DNA of 64,000 nt from Rheum nobile (GCA_027886185.1 WOAB01000476.1:4650001-4714000); one strand, 5' to 3'; positions 21,055 to 32,287 are shown, numbered from the stretch's first letter. Made by a program: numbers and translations. Notes: generated from the sequence alone by a model not told the origin.

Positions 21055-22091
21055 GTGGGAGAGCACCAAGTCGAGCCACGATGATAACTAAGGCGCTGTC
21101 CGGGAGGCAACCCGAGGTATGTATCTCTTTCCTTGTCTTTTCATTCCATGTCTTTAGTTGTTTTTGCTTTATCCTGTGTTTTTGTTTTTGCTTTTGTTTT
21201 TGTTTTTGTTTTTGTTTTAGACTAACCTGCAGGTAGGAGACCCGAGCTAATTCGAAGATGGTGTAATCCTCGCACCAGAATCTTTTCCGCGGTCGCGGAA
21301 ATTTTTCCACGGTCGCGGAAAAACCACTGTAAGTCTCCTCAACCTGAAAGAAAAAAAGAAAAAAAATTACCGAAGCCTATTGTCTGATTTCCCATTGAGA
21401 GATGGTGCGCATCATGCTGCCAAGGAGGAAACATTCGCCCTACATTTTTAGTTGGCAATGATGATGGCCCAACATTCGACAGCTGAGGAGGAGGAACACC
21501 AGAGCCCACACCACGATTACATATGGGCTCCATTTTTGTGTTCGTTGAAGGTCGTGCAGCCCCGACTCTTTGATATACCACTACACCTTACAGTGGATTT
21601 ATTTGGTTGCACGGTAGAGTTTGAGTTTGAAGACCGGCGCAACACCAGAGACATGTGCTTTCATTGATATACCGCCAGTAACAACTTCCAAGTCCAAGCC
21701 AACTCAACGACGGTTGTGAGTTATTTTTTGCATTTCCCTGTGCTCCATCTTTTTTTGTCTTTAATTACATTGAGGACAATGCAATGTTCAAGCATTGGGG
21801 AGTGTTCTATACTTGCTAGTGGTTGAGGAGAAAGAAAAAAAATTAGAAAAAGTCAAAAATATTGAAAAAAGACATACATAAATTCTGGGATAAGTCGAAA
21901 ACCCGAATGGACGGCTTAGGTAATAAGCAGGTGGCTTGGACCAGCATTAGGCTGGGGTAATAATTGGTCAAGAGTGATGGAGTTTTATGTGAGCCCATCT
22001 ATTGAAATATTAAATGAGTGGCTTGGTGAAATCCCGAAAGGGCGCCTTGGCAAAATGAGTGAAAAGAAGAAGAGTGATTATTAGGATTCCT
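21055..22091 (+). other. 3' non-coding region of C unit 1
   Basis: It holds, in order, the GGGAGGCAACCCGA motif (21101-21115), a (TTTTTG)n-like run near 21180-21220, two GT-spaced palindromes (21285-21300 and 21305-21320), and a purine-tract-like motif after ATTGAGGACAATGCAATG (about 21768-21806). It is not coding. It ends abruptly at about 22091, fused to the interior of an LTR. Compared with unit 2, the last ~335 bp of this region are deleted. Confidence 0.75.
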
Positions 22092-23040
22092 CCGAAGATC
22101 TTGTTTTACTTTATTTTCTTTTTCTTTTATTTCTTTATTCCGGTAGGATTATTTTCTTTTCTTTTTAGACTATGTTTGTTATCTTTGAGTTTTTAGGTTT
22201 TGGCTAGGTTATTTAACCTAGTTCCTAGAGCCTCTTTTCTATGATCGTTTTAGCATCTAGTTTTAATTCAGACTATTATTCAGCATTGTTTTTCCCTTTT
22301 GTTTTCGTTTCAAGACTATGAAGAACTAAGCACCCTTTGCTTAGTCCGACGATTGAAAACTTCATTTGATATATGATTGTGAGGTTATAATTCTATTCCT
22401 ATTCCTTTGGATTATATCTTTTCTCTTGAGCTTATTCCTATTGATTCTTATTGATTTGACTGGATTGATCACCTAGTTGATATTAGTAATTGTCTATTGC
22501 TAGGGTTTAGATATTTCGAGTTGAAATCCCTTATCTTGTGTAGCAACCATGATATTCTAGGACTAGTTGGACTAGTTTATTATGAAAGAGAATTGATTAT
22601 GTGTTAAATGATGCGAGTTATGGTGTTGCATGTATCCTGGTTAGTTCCTATGCTTCCTACCGCTATTGTTCTAAATCTTGATAGTTTCTCGTGCGTTCGA
22701 TAGTTAGGGTTGCCAGGACTAGTTTGACTGGTAACTAATTCAGAATAGGGACATGAATAATCATAGGAAGGAATAGAGATAATCTAGGACCAATCAATCG
22801 AATGAATGGTGGATATTTGTCTGGCTAAGTACTTTTCCCAAATTGATTATAACCTTTGTTTAACTTACTTTGTTTATTTGAAATCAACCAACCAACAAAA
22901 CCCCCCTTTGTTACTTTCACACAATAATTTGCATTAAGAAAGATAACTCCTCCCTGTGGGATTCGACCCTTGCTTGCCTATTCTACTAAGTTAGGTTTTT
23001 GAGGATTTACTTTGTTTAGGCGTCATGACAACGCCTATCA
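22092..23040 (+). repeat. Middle LTR of C (5'-truncated)
   Basis: 949 bp matching about the last three quarters of the C LTR, from CCGAAGATCTTG to CGCCTATCA. The first ~349 bp are missing. The junction with upstream sequence has only two or three shared bases (TCC), as in an illegitimate deletion. Confidence 0.9.
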
Positions 23041-23043
23041 AAT

Positions 23044-23062
23044 TGGCGCCATTGTCGGGGAG
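23044..23062 (+). other. Primer-binding site of C, unit 2
   Basis: TGGCGCCATTGTCGGGGAG, the tRNA-Asp-type site with two substitutions. It follows the middle LTR. Confidence 0.85.
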
Positions 23063-23122
23063 GCAAGTTTTGGTTTTTCTTTGTGTGTGTTTGTGTGTCA
23101 ATTTTTTGTGTGGACCTATCTT

Positions 23123-24498
23123 ATGGTCCACACCCGTGCTACTAACTCTCATCTTCTTGCTTGTGATACAGAAATTGAAAGAACCCTTTCTAGGAACCGC
23201 AAGACATACATAGTTTTGTGTTTTGACAACCTATGCTTTGAGATGGCTAACGAAGCACCCACGTTGAGGCAATTGACGGACCCCAATCTGCAACAGCAAC
23301 TGCTGGCTGTGCAATTCCCTGAACTGGCAGATGGCGTAAATTTCAAGCTAAAGTCCGGGTTGATCCACTTACTCCCCCACTTCCATGGGATGAGTGGAGA
23401 AAACCCCAACAAACATCTTTCGGAGTTCCATGCCGTCTGCACCAACATGAAGCCAATAGGTGTGACTGAGGACCAAATCAAGCTGAGGGCCTTTCCTTTC
23501 TCTCTAAAGGATGCGGCCAATGATTGATTATACTATATGCCTCTAGGAAGCATAGACACATGGGCTAAGATGACGAAAGCCTTCCTGGAGAAGTACTTGC
23601 CTGCGACGAAGCTCAATAGCCTAAAGAGGAGCATTAGCAACATTGAACAGCAGGCTGCTGAGTCATTGTACGAGTACTACGAGAGGTTCAAGAGGCTGAC
23701 TTCTAGCTGCCCCTACCATGGGTATTCAGACCAAGACCTCGTACTTTATTTGTACGGTGGACTTCTTGACGAGGAGCGTCGAATGGTGAATGCAGCCTGC
23801 TGAGGAAACATCTTGAACAAGACGCCAGCTGAAGCGTATGAGGTCTTCTTTGAGCTATCGGAGGGCTCAAGACAGTTCAATAAGAGGGTGGGCGCCCAAT
23901 CAGTCAGAGTTGCGGACTCTCAGCCAAATTCTTCACTACTTTCTGACATGGCTGAGATGAAGGAAATGATGAGGAGATACATGATGAAGGGTGGCCAGCA
24001 GCAAGTCAAATCATGTGGGATATGCTATGACACGATGCATCCGACTGATGCATGTCCCACACTGCAGGAACCCACTGCTGAGGTGTATGCCATTGGAGGA
24101 TATGGCCCTTCAAGGCCAAGATATGATCCGTACTCCAACACATACAATCCAGGGTGGAGAGATCACCCCAATTTGAGGTACGGGAATCAGCAGAGTACTC
24201 CTCAGGGCCAAGAGAATCCAGAATATCACCAGAGGCCTCTACAATTCCTACCCCGCCCACAACAATATCAGCAGCCTGGGGGGTCAACAACAACAATATA
24301 GAGCTCCATATGACCAAACACCTCAAGGCCAGAGCTCTAGTTCACCCATGTCCGTTGTTGACATGATCCGGACCCTCACCCAGAACGTATCAACGTTAAC
24401 AAGCAATACAGCCCAACAAATTCATTCCATCGCGCAGAGCATATCAACGTTTGGCAATACCATGGTCCAACAAAATCAAGAAATATGGTCGAGTATTC
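23123..24498 (+). pseudogene. gag of C unit 2
   Basis: Second copy of the Athila-like Gag, from the ATG at 23123 (MVHTRATNS). It is uninterrupted by CACTA and so shows the empty site. In-frame stops are at about 23525 (TGG to TGA in DWFYY) and 23801 (GGA to TGA). An extra G near 24281 shifts the frame after the Gln-rich part. The knuckle CGICYDTMHPTDAC is intact. It breaks off at about 24498 within the coiled-coil-like segment, where unrelated gypsy sequence begins. The linker, protease and first part of the 3' region of this unit (about 2.0 kb in unit 1) are missing. Confidence 0.9.
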
Positions 24499-25497
24499 AG
24501 AGGCCAAGACATCGAGGACAACCAAGGTGCCGCCGAGGACGTGGACGCCGAGGAGCTCTCCATGGGCACTATGGAGGACCCGGAGCTGGATCAAAGCACG
24601 GAGCATGTGGTGGACACACTTGGAGTTGGAGATGGCCAAGACATGTATAGGAGAGCCAAAGCCAAGCCAAAGCAAGGCATTTGCCAAGACAAGGCCAAGG
24701 CGTCGGCCGAGCCGGGCACAAGTGTCTCCAAGGCCAACACTCAAGATGACAAGGCAATTCCTGGCGCCATCACAAGGTCTAGAGCTATGGAGCTTCTCCA
24801 AGATCTCCACAAGGGTCTGGCATGCCAAGCCACCCTAAGCCACGCCGGGCCTGCCCTGGTGCTTTACCTACAACAAGGCGTCGGCGAGCATGGCGCTAGC
24901 GGCAAGTAAACTTCAAAGAAGGGCGCCGAGCCACCTGGACCACTTTGATCGGTGCTCCAACCACCTTGGGCTGGCTCATTTAGCCCACCATCATGGGCCC
25001 AATCCTTGGCCGAGAGGATCTTTAATGTGCTTGATGAATTTGACATTTGAAGTTAATAAGTTACCTAAATTGGACATTTCGGTAGTAAATTTAGGGTTTA
25101 GTTTTATGCATGGCTTTTGACATTTCTCTTAGGCGTTCTTGCCTTTTTTGTAAGCCTATATATAGGCTCTTTGAAAGCTGAAAAGCTCACATAAGAATAC
25201 ACAAAATTGCTTTGCCAAATCTCTCTTGCTTTCTCTCTAATCTCTTACGTCCAAAAACTCTAAGTGTGCCGAGTGAGTACATCTCTCACACTTCTTCTTC
25301 CCTTTCACTTCTGCAAGCATATCTTCTTCCCTCTATAAGAAGACCGTGTGTGCCTACTATCCCCCACAACTCCGCCGTCATCCCACCTACGAGCCTCCGT
25401 CACGCCGTCGTCCATCCAAAAACCCTATTTGGCGATTCCACCTCCATCGACGAGCAAAGCTTGCACCGTGGCTTCACGATCCTTTGATCTTAACAAT
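24499..25497 (+). mobile_element. 3' end of a different gypsy element, replacing C sequence
   Basis: About 1 kb unrelated to C. It begins inside an open frame (24499-24909) with an acidic stretch and then GAITRSRAMELLQDLHK, the kind of GxITRSRA motif found at the C-terminus of chromovirus polyproteins. After the stop comes LTR-like sequence with a TATA box (TATATATAGG, about 25149) and a TC-rich leader, ending near TTAACA. C resumes at 25498 (TTAGGCTGGGG). It could be a chimera formed by template switching or a truncated insertion with deletion. No target duplication is visible. Confidence 0.65.
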
Positions 25498-25977
25498 TAG
25501 GCTGGGGTAATAATTGGTCAAGAGTGATGTGAGTTTTATGTGAGCCCATCTATTGAAAAATGAAATGAGTGGCTTGGTGAAAACCCGAAAGGGCGTCTTG
25601 GCAAAATGAGTGAAAAGAAGAAGAGTGATTATTAGGAATCCTCATTTTTCCTGGCGTGGTGACATAAGAAGAGGTGATATAAGGAGGATTCGGGTAGGTC
25701 ACTCTAGGAGTCATAAGAAGATAGATGGAGGCTAGGATTAGATGTTTATTCACTTTATGGTGTTCGGGATAAGCTTGGGGGAAGTACTCTGCTTTCCTTT
25801 AAGTTTGTATGTTGTGTTGTGTTAAGTTATTGTGTTGGTACTGGGAGATTCATGGTTAGGTGCAGTTCTTAGTGGAGATGATTTTTCTGTGCTTCCTGAG
25901 ACCTTGGGGATTTGATTGGAGGAGTAGGTTTATATTAGCTTACTCGAGGACGAGCAAGGTTTAAGCATGGGGGAATT
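25498..25977 (+). other. 3' end of C unit 2 with polypurine tract
   Basis: Non-coding. It matches 21947-22091 of unit 1 and continues further. The purine tract GTTTAAGCATGGGGGAATT (about 25959-25977) directly precedes the LTR. The upstream block ACTCGAGGACGAGCAAGG matches the same place in D. Confidence 0.8.
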
Positions 25978-27275
25978 TGATCAGCGCTACTTTGTAGTGT
26001 TTATCTAGGAGTTGTTACCGGTGTTTTGGGTGCCATTTGGATGAGTTTAGAGCACAATTCTAGAGATTGGAGTGGAGGTGAAGAAGTGTAGATATGGTGG
26101 CTTGGAGAAGCTAAAATGAAGACTTAAGAAGTTGAAGACGAAGCCACCCCGTGAAGACCGCAACAGAAGCGAAGAAGGGCAAGAAGCGAAGATCCGCGGT
26201 CACGGAAACCAATTGCCGTGGTCGCGGAAAAGTCGAGAGCTCGGTAGATCGAAATTGTATTTTCCGCGGTCGCGGAAGCTCTTTCCACGGTCGCGGAAAT
26301 CCCATCGTCAGCGCGGCGTGTTTTCGTCCGAAGATCTTGTTTTACTTTATTATCTTTTTCTTTTATTTCTTTATTCCGGTAGGATTATTTTATTTCATTT
26401 TAGACTATGTTTGTTATCTTTGAGTTTTTAGGTTTTGGCTAGGTTATTTAACCTAGTTCCTAGAGCCTCTTTTCTATGATCGTTTTAGCATCTAGTTTTA
26501 ATTCAGACTATTATTCAGCATCGTTTTTCCCTTTTGTTTTCGTTTCAAGACTATGAAGAACTAAGCACCCTTTGCTTAGTCCAATTATTGAAACCTTTAT
26601 TTGATATATAATTGTGAGGTTATAATTCTATTCCTATTCCTTTGGATTATATCTTTTCTCTTGAGCTTATTCCTATTAGTTCTTATTGATTTGACTGAAT
26701 TGATCACCTAGTTGATATTAATAATTGTCTATTGCTAGGGTTTGGATATTTCGAGTTGAAATCCCGTATCTTGTGTAGCAACCATGATATTCTAGGACTA
26801 GTTGGACTAGTTTATTATGAAAGAGAATTGATTATGTGTTAAATGTTGCGAGTTGTGGTGTTGCATGTATCCTGGTTAATTCATATGCTTCATGCTGCTA
26901 TTGTTCTAAATCTTTATAGTTTCTCGTGCGTTCGATAGTTAGGGTTGCCAGGACTAGTTGGACTGGTAACTAATTCAGAATAGCGACATGAATAATCATA
27001 GGAAGGAATAGAGATAATCTAGGACCAATCAATCGAATGAATGGTGGATATTTGTCTGGCTAAGTACTTTTCCCAAATTGATTACAATCTTTGTTTTACT
27101 TACTTTGTTTATTTGAAATCAACCAACCAAAAAAACCTCTCTTTGTTACTTTGACACACTAATTTGCATTAAGAAAGATAACTCCTCCCTGTGGGATTCG
27201 ACCCTTGCTTGCCTATTCTACTAAGTTACATTTTTGAGGATTTACTTTGTTTAGGCGTCACGACAACGCCTATCA
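25978..27275 (+). repeat. 3' LTR of element C
   Basis: 1298 bp, uninterrupted. It holds four GC near-palindromes at 26193, 26216, 26262-26277 (TTCCGCGGTCGCGGAA) and 26283. The last base is 27275 and the ATATG target duplication follows. A short open frame over its end is not a gene start. Confidence 0.95.
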
Positions 27276-27280
27276 ATATG

Positions 27281-30200
27281 GATTCAGTCCTTTGTGATGT
27301 CATTGCAATGGACGCCACACATCTTTTGTTGGGGCGCCCATGGCAATTCGAGAGGCGCGTTCTTCACGATGGCTATTTAAACACTTATGTGTTTACTTAC
27401 CACGGGAAATGCGTCACGCTCTTACCTATGTCTCCCTATGAGATTTTACAGGACCAGGTTGAGCGTGATCGACAGAAGGCTTTAGAAGGAGCCAAGACCG
27501 CGTCAAATCAGACGTATTCCAAATCAGACCAGGGGACTCCTACTAGTACCCCAGACCCAAGTAGTATAAGAACGTGTTCTCCCAAAGGGCAAGAAGGAGT
27601 TTGCAATAACAAAGAGCCCAATGAGAGAACGCATAGACAGGATGGTGATCTGGACGCGTTAAAAGGAAAATGTGAGCACAGATTGCTACTTGCCCGTCCA
27701 AGTGACCTCACTGCTACCTTAAGCGGCAAGGCACCATGTTTCCTTTTAGTGCCCACGCGTTGCAACCCAGAGAGCCCCATCACGGACGCTTTGCCGAGGG
27801 CGATCTCTAAGCTGCTCGATGAGTTCAAGGACTTATTCCCAGAGGAGCTTCCCCAAGGCCTTCCACCATTACGAGGTATTGAGCACCAAATTGATTTAGT
27901 GTCTGGTGCCTCTCTGCCAAATCGCGCTGCCTATCGCGCTGGCCCAGATGAAACCAAGGAGCTACAATGCCAAGTGCAAGAACTTGTGGATCGCGGCTAC
28001 GTAAGGGAATCTCTAAGCCCTTGCGTGGTCCCCGTGATCCTAGTGCCAAAAAAAGATGGCTCATGGCGCATGTGTGTCGACTGCCGCGCCATTAATCAGA
28101 TCATAGTGAAGTACATGCACCTCATACCGCGCCTTGACGACATGCTCGATGAGCTGCATGGCACGAAGCACTTCACCAAGATTGACTTGAAGAGCGGATA
28201 TCACCAGATTTGCATGAAAGAAGGTGATGAATGGAAGAGCGCGTTCAAGACCAAATATGGACTTTATGAATGGCTAGTCATGACGTTTGGTCTCACCAAC
28301 GCGCCAAGCACGTTCATGAGGCTCATGAACCATGTGTTGAGGGAATTTCTGGGGAAATTTGTTGTCGTGTACTTTGATGATATTCTGCTATACTCGCGTA
28401 GTTTATAATATCATGTAAAGCACCTTAGGCTTGTGTTAGAGTGCTTGAAATGCGAACAATTGTATGCCAACCTTGGCAAGTGTCGTTTTGCATCCGACAC
28501 TACCAACTTTCTGGGCTACGTGGTCTCCAAAGAAGGACTCCGCGTAGATGAAGACAAAGTGAAGGCCATCCGAGATTGGCCAACACCCACAACACCAACA
28601 ATGGTTAGAAGCTTCATTGGCTTGGCAAGCTTCTACAGGAGATTTGTTCGCGACTTCAGCTCCATCGCTGCGCCACTCCATGAGCTCACAAAGAAAGGCG
28701 CCGCGGTGAATTGGAAGGAGACCCACAATCACGCGTTCAACGTGTTGAAAGAGGCCTTGTGCAACGTGCCACTACTTCAACTACCAGACTTTACCAAGCA
28801 CTTTGAAGTGGAATGTGATGCGTCAAATGTGGGGATTGGTGGTGTCCTCCACCAAGAGAAGAGGCCCATCGCGTTCTTCAGTGAGAAGCTCATAGGGGTA
28901 ACTTTGAATTACCCCACCTACGACAAGGAGCTCTACGCTCTTGTCCGCGTACTCAAGACATGGCAACACTATCTCTGGCCACGCGAGTTCGTGATCTACT
29001 CAGACCACGCGGCCATCAGCTATCTAAAGAGTCAAGCCCACCTAAACCGCCGCCATGCTCGTTGGGTAGAATTCATGGAGATGTTTCCCTACGTCGTTGT
29101 GCATAAAAAAGGTAAGGAGAATGTGGTCGCCGACGCCCTTTCTCGCAGGTATGTTATCCTTACTCATCTTCAATCTAAGCTCTTTGGCTTCGCATTGACT
29201 AAAGATTTATATTTGATTGATCCATTCTTTAAGCCAATTGTAGAACACTGCCTTAGGGACCGCGAGTTTGAGACGTATTTCTTTCATGAGGGGTATCTTT
29301 ACAAAGTCGGGCGCCTGTGCATTCCTAGCTCACCCATTAGGAAACTCATCATCCAAGAAGCCCATGAAGGACGCGGTCATTTTGGGGTTACCAAGACTCT
29401 AGCTGCTCTTCACGAGCATTTCTTTTGGTTGTGCATGACCACTCAGGTGACACGATATTGCACAAGCTGTGTCACGTGTCAACGCGCAAAATCTAGTTCT
29501 CATCCCTATGGTCTCTACACGCCATTGCCCATCCCATTAGGCCCTTGGGAAGATTTGTCCATGGACTTCATCACAGGTTTGCCTCTCTCTCGTAAGGGTA
29601 AAGATTCAATCTTTGTAGTTGTGGACAGGTTTTCAAAAATGGCCCATTTCATCGCGTGTAAGACCACACACACTGCTAGTGAAATCACCGCGTTGTTCTT
29701 TGACAACGTGGTCCGTGTACATGGGATACCTAGGTCTGTCGTGAGTGATCGCAATACAAAATTCGTTGGCCTTTTCTGGAGAACACTTTGGGGGAAGTTG
29801 GGTACCAAACTTTTGTTTTCAACTAGCTACCACCCACAAACAGATGGCCAAACTGAGGTGACCAATCGAACCCTAGGAGCCCTCCTTAGGACCATGCTCA
29901 AATCCAACCCAAAGCGTTAGGAAGACTTACTTGCAATTGTTGAGTTTTCTTACAACAAGTCCAGGCACTCCGCGACAAAGCTCACCCCATTCGAGGTGGT
30001 CTATGGAAAAAACCCAATGACTCCGCTGGACATGCTACCGCGGCCTCTGAAGGACAGTGAGCACCCTAGCGCGGCCAACCGCGCCGCGATGATCAAGGAA
30101 CTGCATCAAAGAACGCGGGAGCAGCTGAAACGCCGCGCTGATCAATATGCCACACAGCACAACCGTGGGCAACACCGCGTTGAATTTGCCCCCGGGGACT

Positions 30201-30610
30201 TGGTATAGGTGCATCTTTGCAAAGGCCGTTTTCCAGCTAAGCGCAAATCCAAGCTGGCCCAACGCAGTGATGGCCCTTTCCGTGTTGTGAAGGACATTGG
30301 AGACAACGCATACGAGATCGAGCTCCCACCAGACTATGGTGTCCATGCGACCTTCAATGTCGCCCACTTGGAACCATATATGGAGCCAGAGTTCGATGAT
30401 GGTGAAGCGGGGACGCTTCACAACCAAGTGGGGGAGGGTGATGCGCTCCTACCCACCCTAACTGCCACGGAGGAAGAGGAAGCTATGAGCATTCGCTCAG
30501 AAGGTCCAATAACAAGATCGCGTGTAAAAGCAATCGCCAACGCAACACAGTCCATGGTTGTCCGCGTCGTCGCAAGCCAAGGAACGCAAGAGACCGCGTT
30601 CTCCCTCTGA
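27281..30610 (+). pseudogene. pol of element A (protease end, RT, RNase H, integrase)
   Basis: Right half of the A polyprotein, in one frame. Protease end: MDATHLLLGRPWQ. RT about 27940-28600: VPVILVPKKDGSW, KIDLKSGYHQI and the YFDD box at about 28375. RNase H: CDASNVGIGGVLHQ to HARWVEFMEMFPYVV. Integrase: H-H-C-C finger (HEGRGHFG...CTSCVTCQRAK), then the D-D-E core with MDFITGLP, VVSDRNTKF and the HPQTDGQTE block. C-terminus: the GDLV...ATFNVAHLEPY module and GPITRSR. Stops: TAA at 28406, TAG at 29918 and TAG at 30206; B has Trp at the last two. The end of the frame lies inside the 3' LTR. Confidence 0.93.
30425..30438 (+). other. Polypurine tract of A, inside the coding frame
   Basis: CAAGTGGGGGAGGG directly abuts the LTR start TGATGC. 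It encodes part of NQVGEG, so the polyprotein is translated across the tract and about 170 bp into the LTR. B has the same arrangement at 48389-48402. Confidence 0.8.
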
Positions 30611-31206
30611 AGCCTCCAACCAAGTCTAGAGAACGCGTTCTCTATGAAGATACTCCCCACGATCAAGTGAACGCGATCTTTCAGTGTTTTGTCATTTTAG
30701 AACATTAATGTTTAATTAGTTAATTCTTTTTGGGGCGTGTGTTCTACGCGTGTCGCGTGGGCTGGCCCATTTGGCGAGACTCGGCCCATCTGAGTCCCGC
30801 TATGTCCTATAAGAGGTCATCTCGACCTTCTGTACTAGGTTACGTCATAATTTAATCTAAGCTTTTGTCGAGAACCATTTGCCTACATCCTTAGATCTGA
30901 CGTCAAACACCTCTCTGTCTTCTCATCTCCTTCACTCTGCCGCCGACGCTATGGCATCCACTCGATCTCCATCGAGTTTATCCAACTCCGCTTCCGACAC
31001 TACGGCCACTCACTCGATCTTTTCGAGTCTATCCCCTCCACTACCGACGCTACGGCTTCGCTCATCTCTCGAGCCACCATCAACATCGCGTTCTCCCACT
31101 CACGCGATGCCCCAAACACCGCATTCCACTTATCCATCCACAGAAGCAACCCACGCAACTTCCCACCAAGATCATCAATCCCAAACTCACAAGCAGGAAT
31201 GCATCA
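30439..31206 (+). repeat. 3' LTR of element A
   Basis: 768 bp, TGATGCGCTCC to GCATCA, followed by the TAGAC duplication. It has the 18-bp palindrome at 30627-30644, a TATA box near 30808 and the three GCCGACGCTACGG-type blocks near 30945-31050. The 199-residue open frame starting here is not supported as a gene. Confidence 0.92.
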
Positions 31207-31211
31207 TAGAC

Positions 31212-31949
31212 GTCTTGGATGGGTTCCAATCAAAGATGGATCTTGATCTTCCACGACAGACAATTTCCAGGATTCTATACCGTTTTCAACGGGGTCGTTA
31301 TATTTGCTCTGGTCTCCAAATTGGACGATTCCAATGCCAGAAGTTAGATCTTGAAGTCTTGTTTATGTACTCCAAATTTGAGTGTGAACCGATCTGGGTG
31401 TCGAACGATATGGCGAATCTACTGAACGGTCGCAGAAGGATCCGAGAAGGAGTTCAGCGAGATGAGTTGTTTGGTTGAAAAACGTGAAAGGGGAATGGAT
31501 GGTGATGGGTTTGGCGATGGAAGTGAAGGGATAAGTGACTCCTTGGAGTAGATACAACACACCACTCGTTGGAGACAAGTTTGATCAAGTTCAAGGGATA
31601 CAACTCACCCAGAAAGATTATCAAAAACAAATCGATGTAACTCATAATCAAGAGAAGTTCATTGAGGGTTTTCTCCCCAAAAATCTGTTGCTCCTTTGTA
31701 TTCTTTTTGATAAAACTCAGCTGCTTATAAGAGAAGAAGAGAATTCCTTAAAAAGGCTTACAAAAACTTATCTCTAGAGACCTTTGCTCTAGCCGAGCAT
31801 TAACCACACTCCTTCTCTCCTTAGCTAGCATTTATGTTCTGAATTCTTTAAATAAAATGCATATTCTAAGGTAGAAATAAAATAGCAAACTTAGACGCAC
31901 AGAATAATACAAAATTGCCATGAGGAAGTCATGTGCGTCAAGGGTATCA
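31212..31949 (-). repeat. LTR of element E, main part (probable)
   Basis: Sequence right of A that continues 1398-1440. It ends TATCA at 31949, the inverse of TGATA at 1398. On the minus strand a TATA-like TTATAAG lies at about 31723-31729 with a TC-rich stretch after it, as in an LTR promoter. No coding domain is seen. The boundary at 31949 is inferred. Confidence 0.45.
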
Positions 31950-31972
31950 AACTTAGCGAGCCATGAGCAAAA

Positions 31973-32255
31973 TGTTCGGTTATGGAGCCTGATGGACTGT
32001 ACACCAGAAGTCTTGTTCTCAGCGATCCAACTGTGTCTTTTGGTCCCGTCCGTACAATTGTGTAATGGGCCTATTTAGGATTTCGTCCATTTGCTTATGT
32101 ACCCTAATTGTTCATTGTAATCATCATCACAATAGTAAGAAAAACCCTGGCTTGGTAGTGCCCCCAGACGTAGTCATATTCTTTGACGAACTGGGTAAAC
32201 AATTTGTGTGTTCTTTGTCTCATTTTCTATTCGTTACTGTGTTCGAATCCTAATA
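31973..32255 (+). repeat. 5' LTR of copia G
   Basis: TGTTCGG...CCTAATA. Its start was fixed by the CAAAA duplication. The last ~198 bp match 35890-36060, which lacks about 27 bases near the end. Confidence 0.8.
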
Positions 32256-32257
32256 AT

Positions 32258-32270
32258 TGGTATCAGAGTC
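32258..32270 (+). other. Primer-binding site of copia G
   Basis: TGGTATCAGAGTC, an almost perfect initiator-Met tRNA site, two bases after the LTR. Confidence 0.88.
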
Positions 32271-32287
32271 AGGTTCTGGCAGTCACG

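Larger units (their letters stand above)
4673..27275 (+). mobile_element. Athila-like non-autonomous element C, compound and nested
   Basis: A 22.6-kb insertion starting TGATCAGC and ending CGCCTATCA, flanked by the 5-bp duplication ATATG (4668-4672, 27276-27280). Outer LTRs are each 1298 bp when nested insertions S and D are removed (431 + 718 + 149). The primer site matches the tRNA-Asp type used by Athila elements. Inside are unit 1 (14656-22091: gag split by CACTA, then protease), a truncated third LTR (22092-23040), and unit 2 (23041-25977: gag, then foreign gypsy sequence). No RT, RNase H or integrase is present in either unit. It fits the published class of gag-bearing non-autonomous elements (TR-GAG) and would have depended on an Athila-type helper. 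Confidence 0.9.
1441..31206 (+). mobile_element. CRM-like Ty3/gypsy retrotransposon A, split by element C
   Basis: This is a full-length LTR retrotransposon of about 7.16 kb once the nested element C (4673-27275) and one copy of its target duplication are removed. The 5-bp target duplication TAGAC is at 1436-1440 and 31207-31211. LTRs are 1441-2207 (767 bp) and 30439-31206 (768 bp), both TGATGC...GCATCA. Order: LTR, Met-tRNA primer site, gag with zinc knuckle, protease, RT, RNase H, integrase, purine tract, LTR. The polyprotein frame runs through the purine tract and into the LTR and carries a GPITRSR motif. This is the arrangement known for centromeric (CRM) chromoviruses. Several in-frame stops make it dead. 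Confidence 0.9.

Noticed and set aside
24376..24828. 150-residue minus-strand frame opposite the gypsy 3' end
   Set aside because: It is the shadow of the plus-strand frame holding GAITRSRA; no domain on the minus strand.
30879..31478. 199-residue open frame over the end of A
   Set aside because: It crosses the LTR end and target duplication into the flank and is Ser/Thr-rich by composition. The same LTR in B does not keep it.
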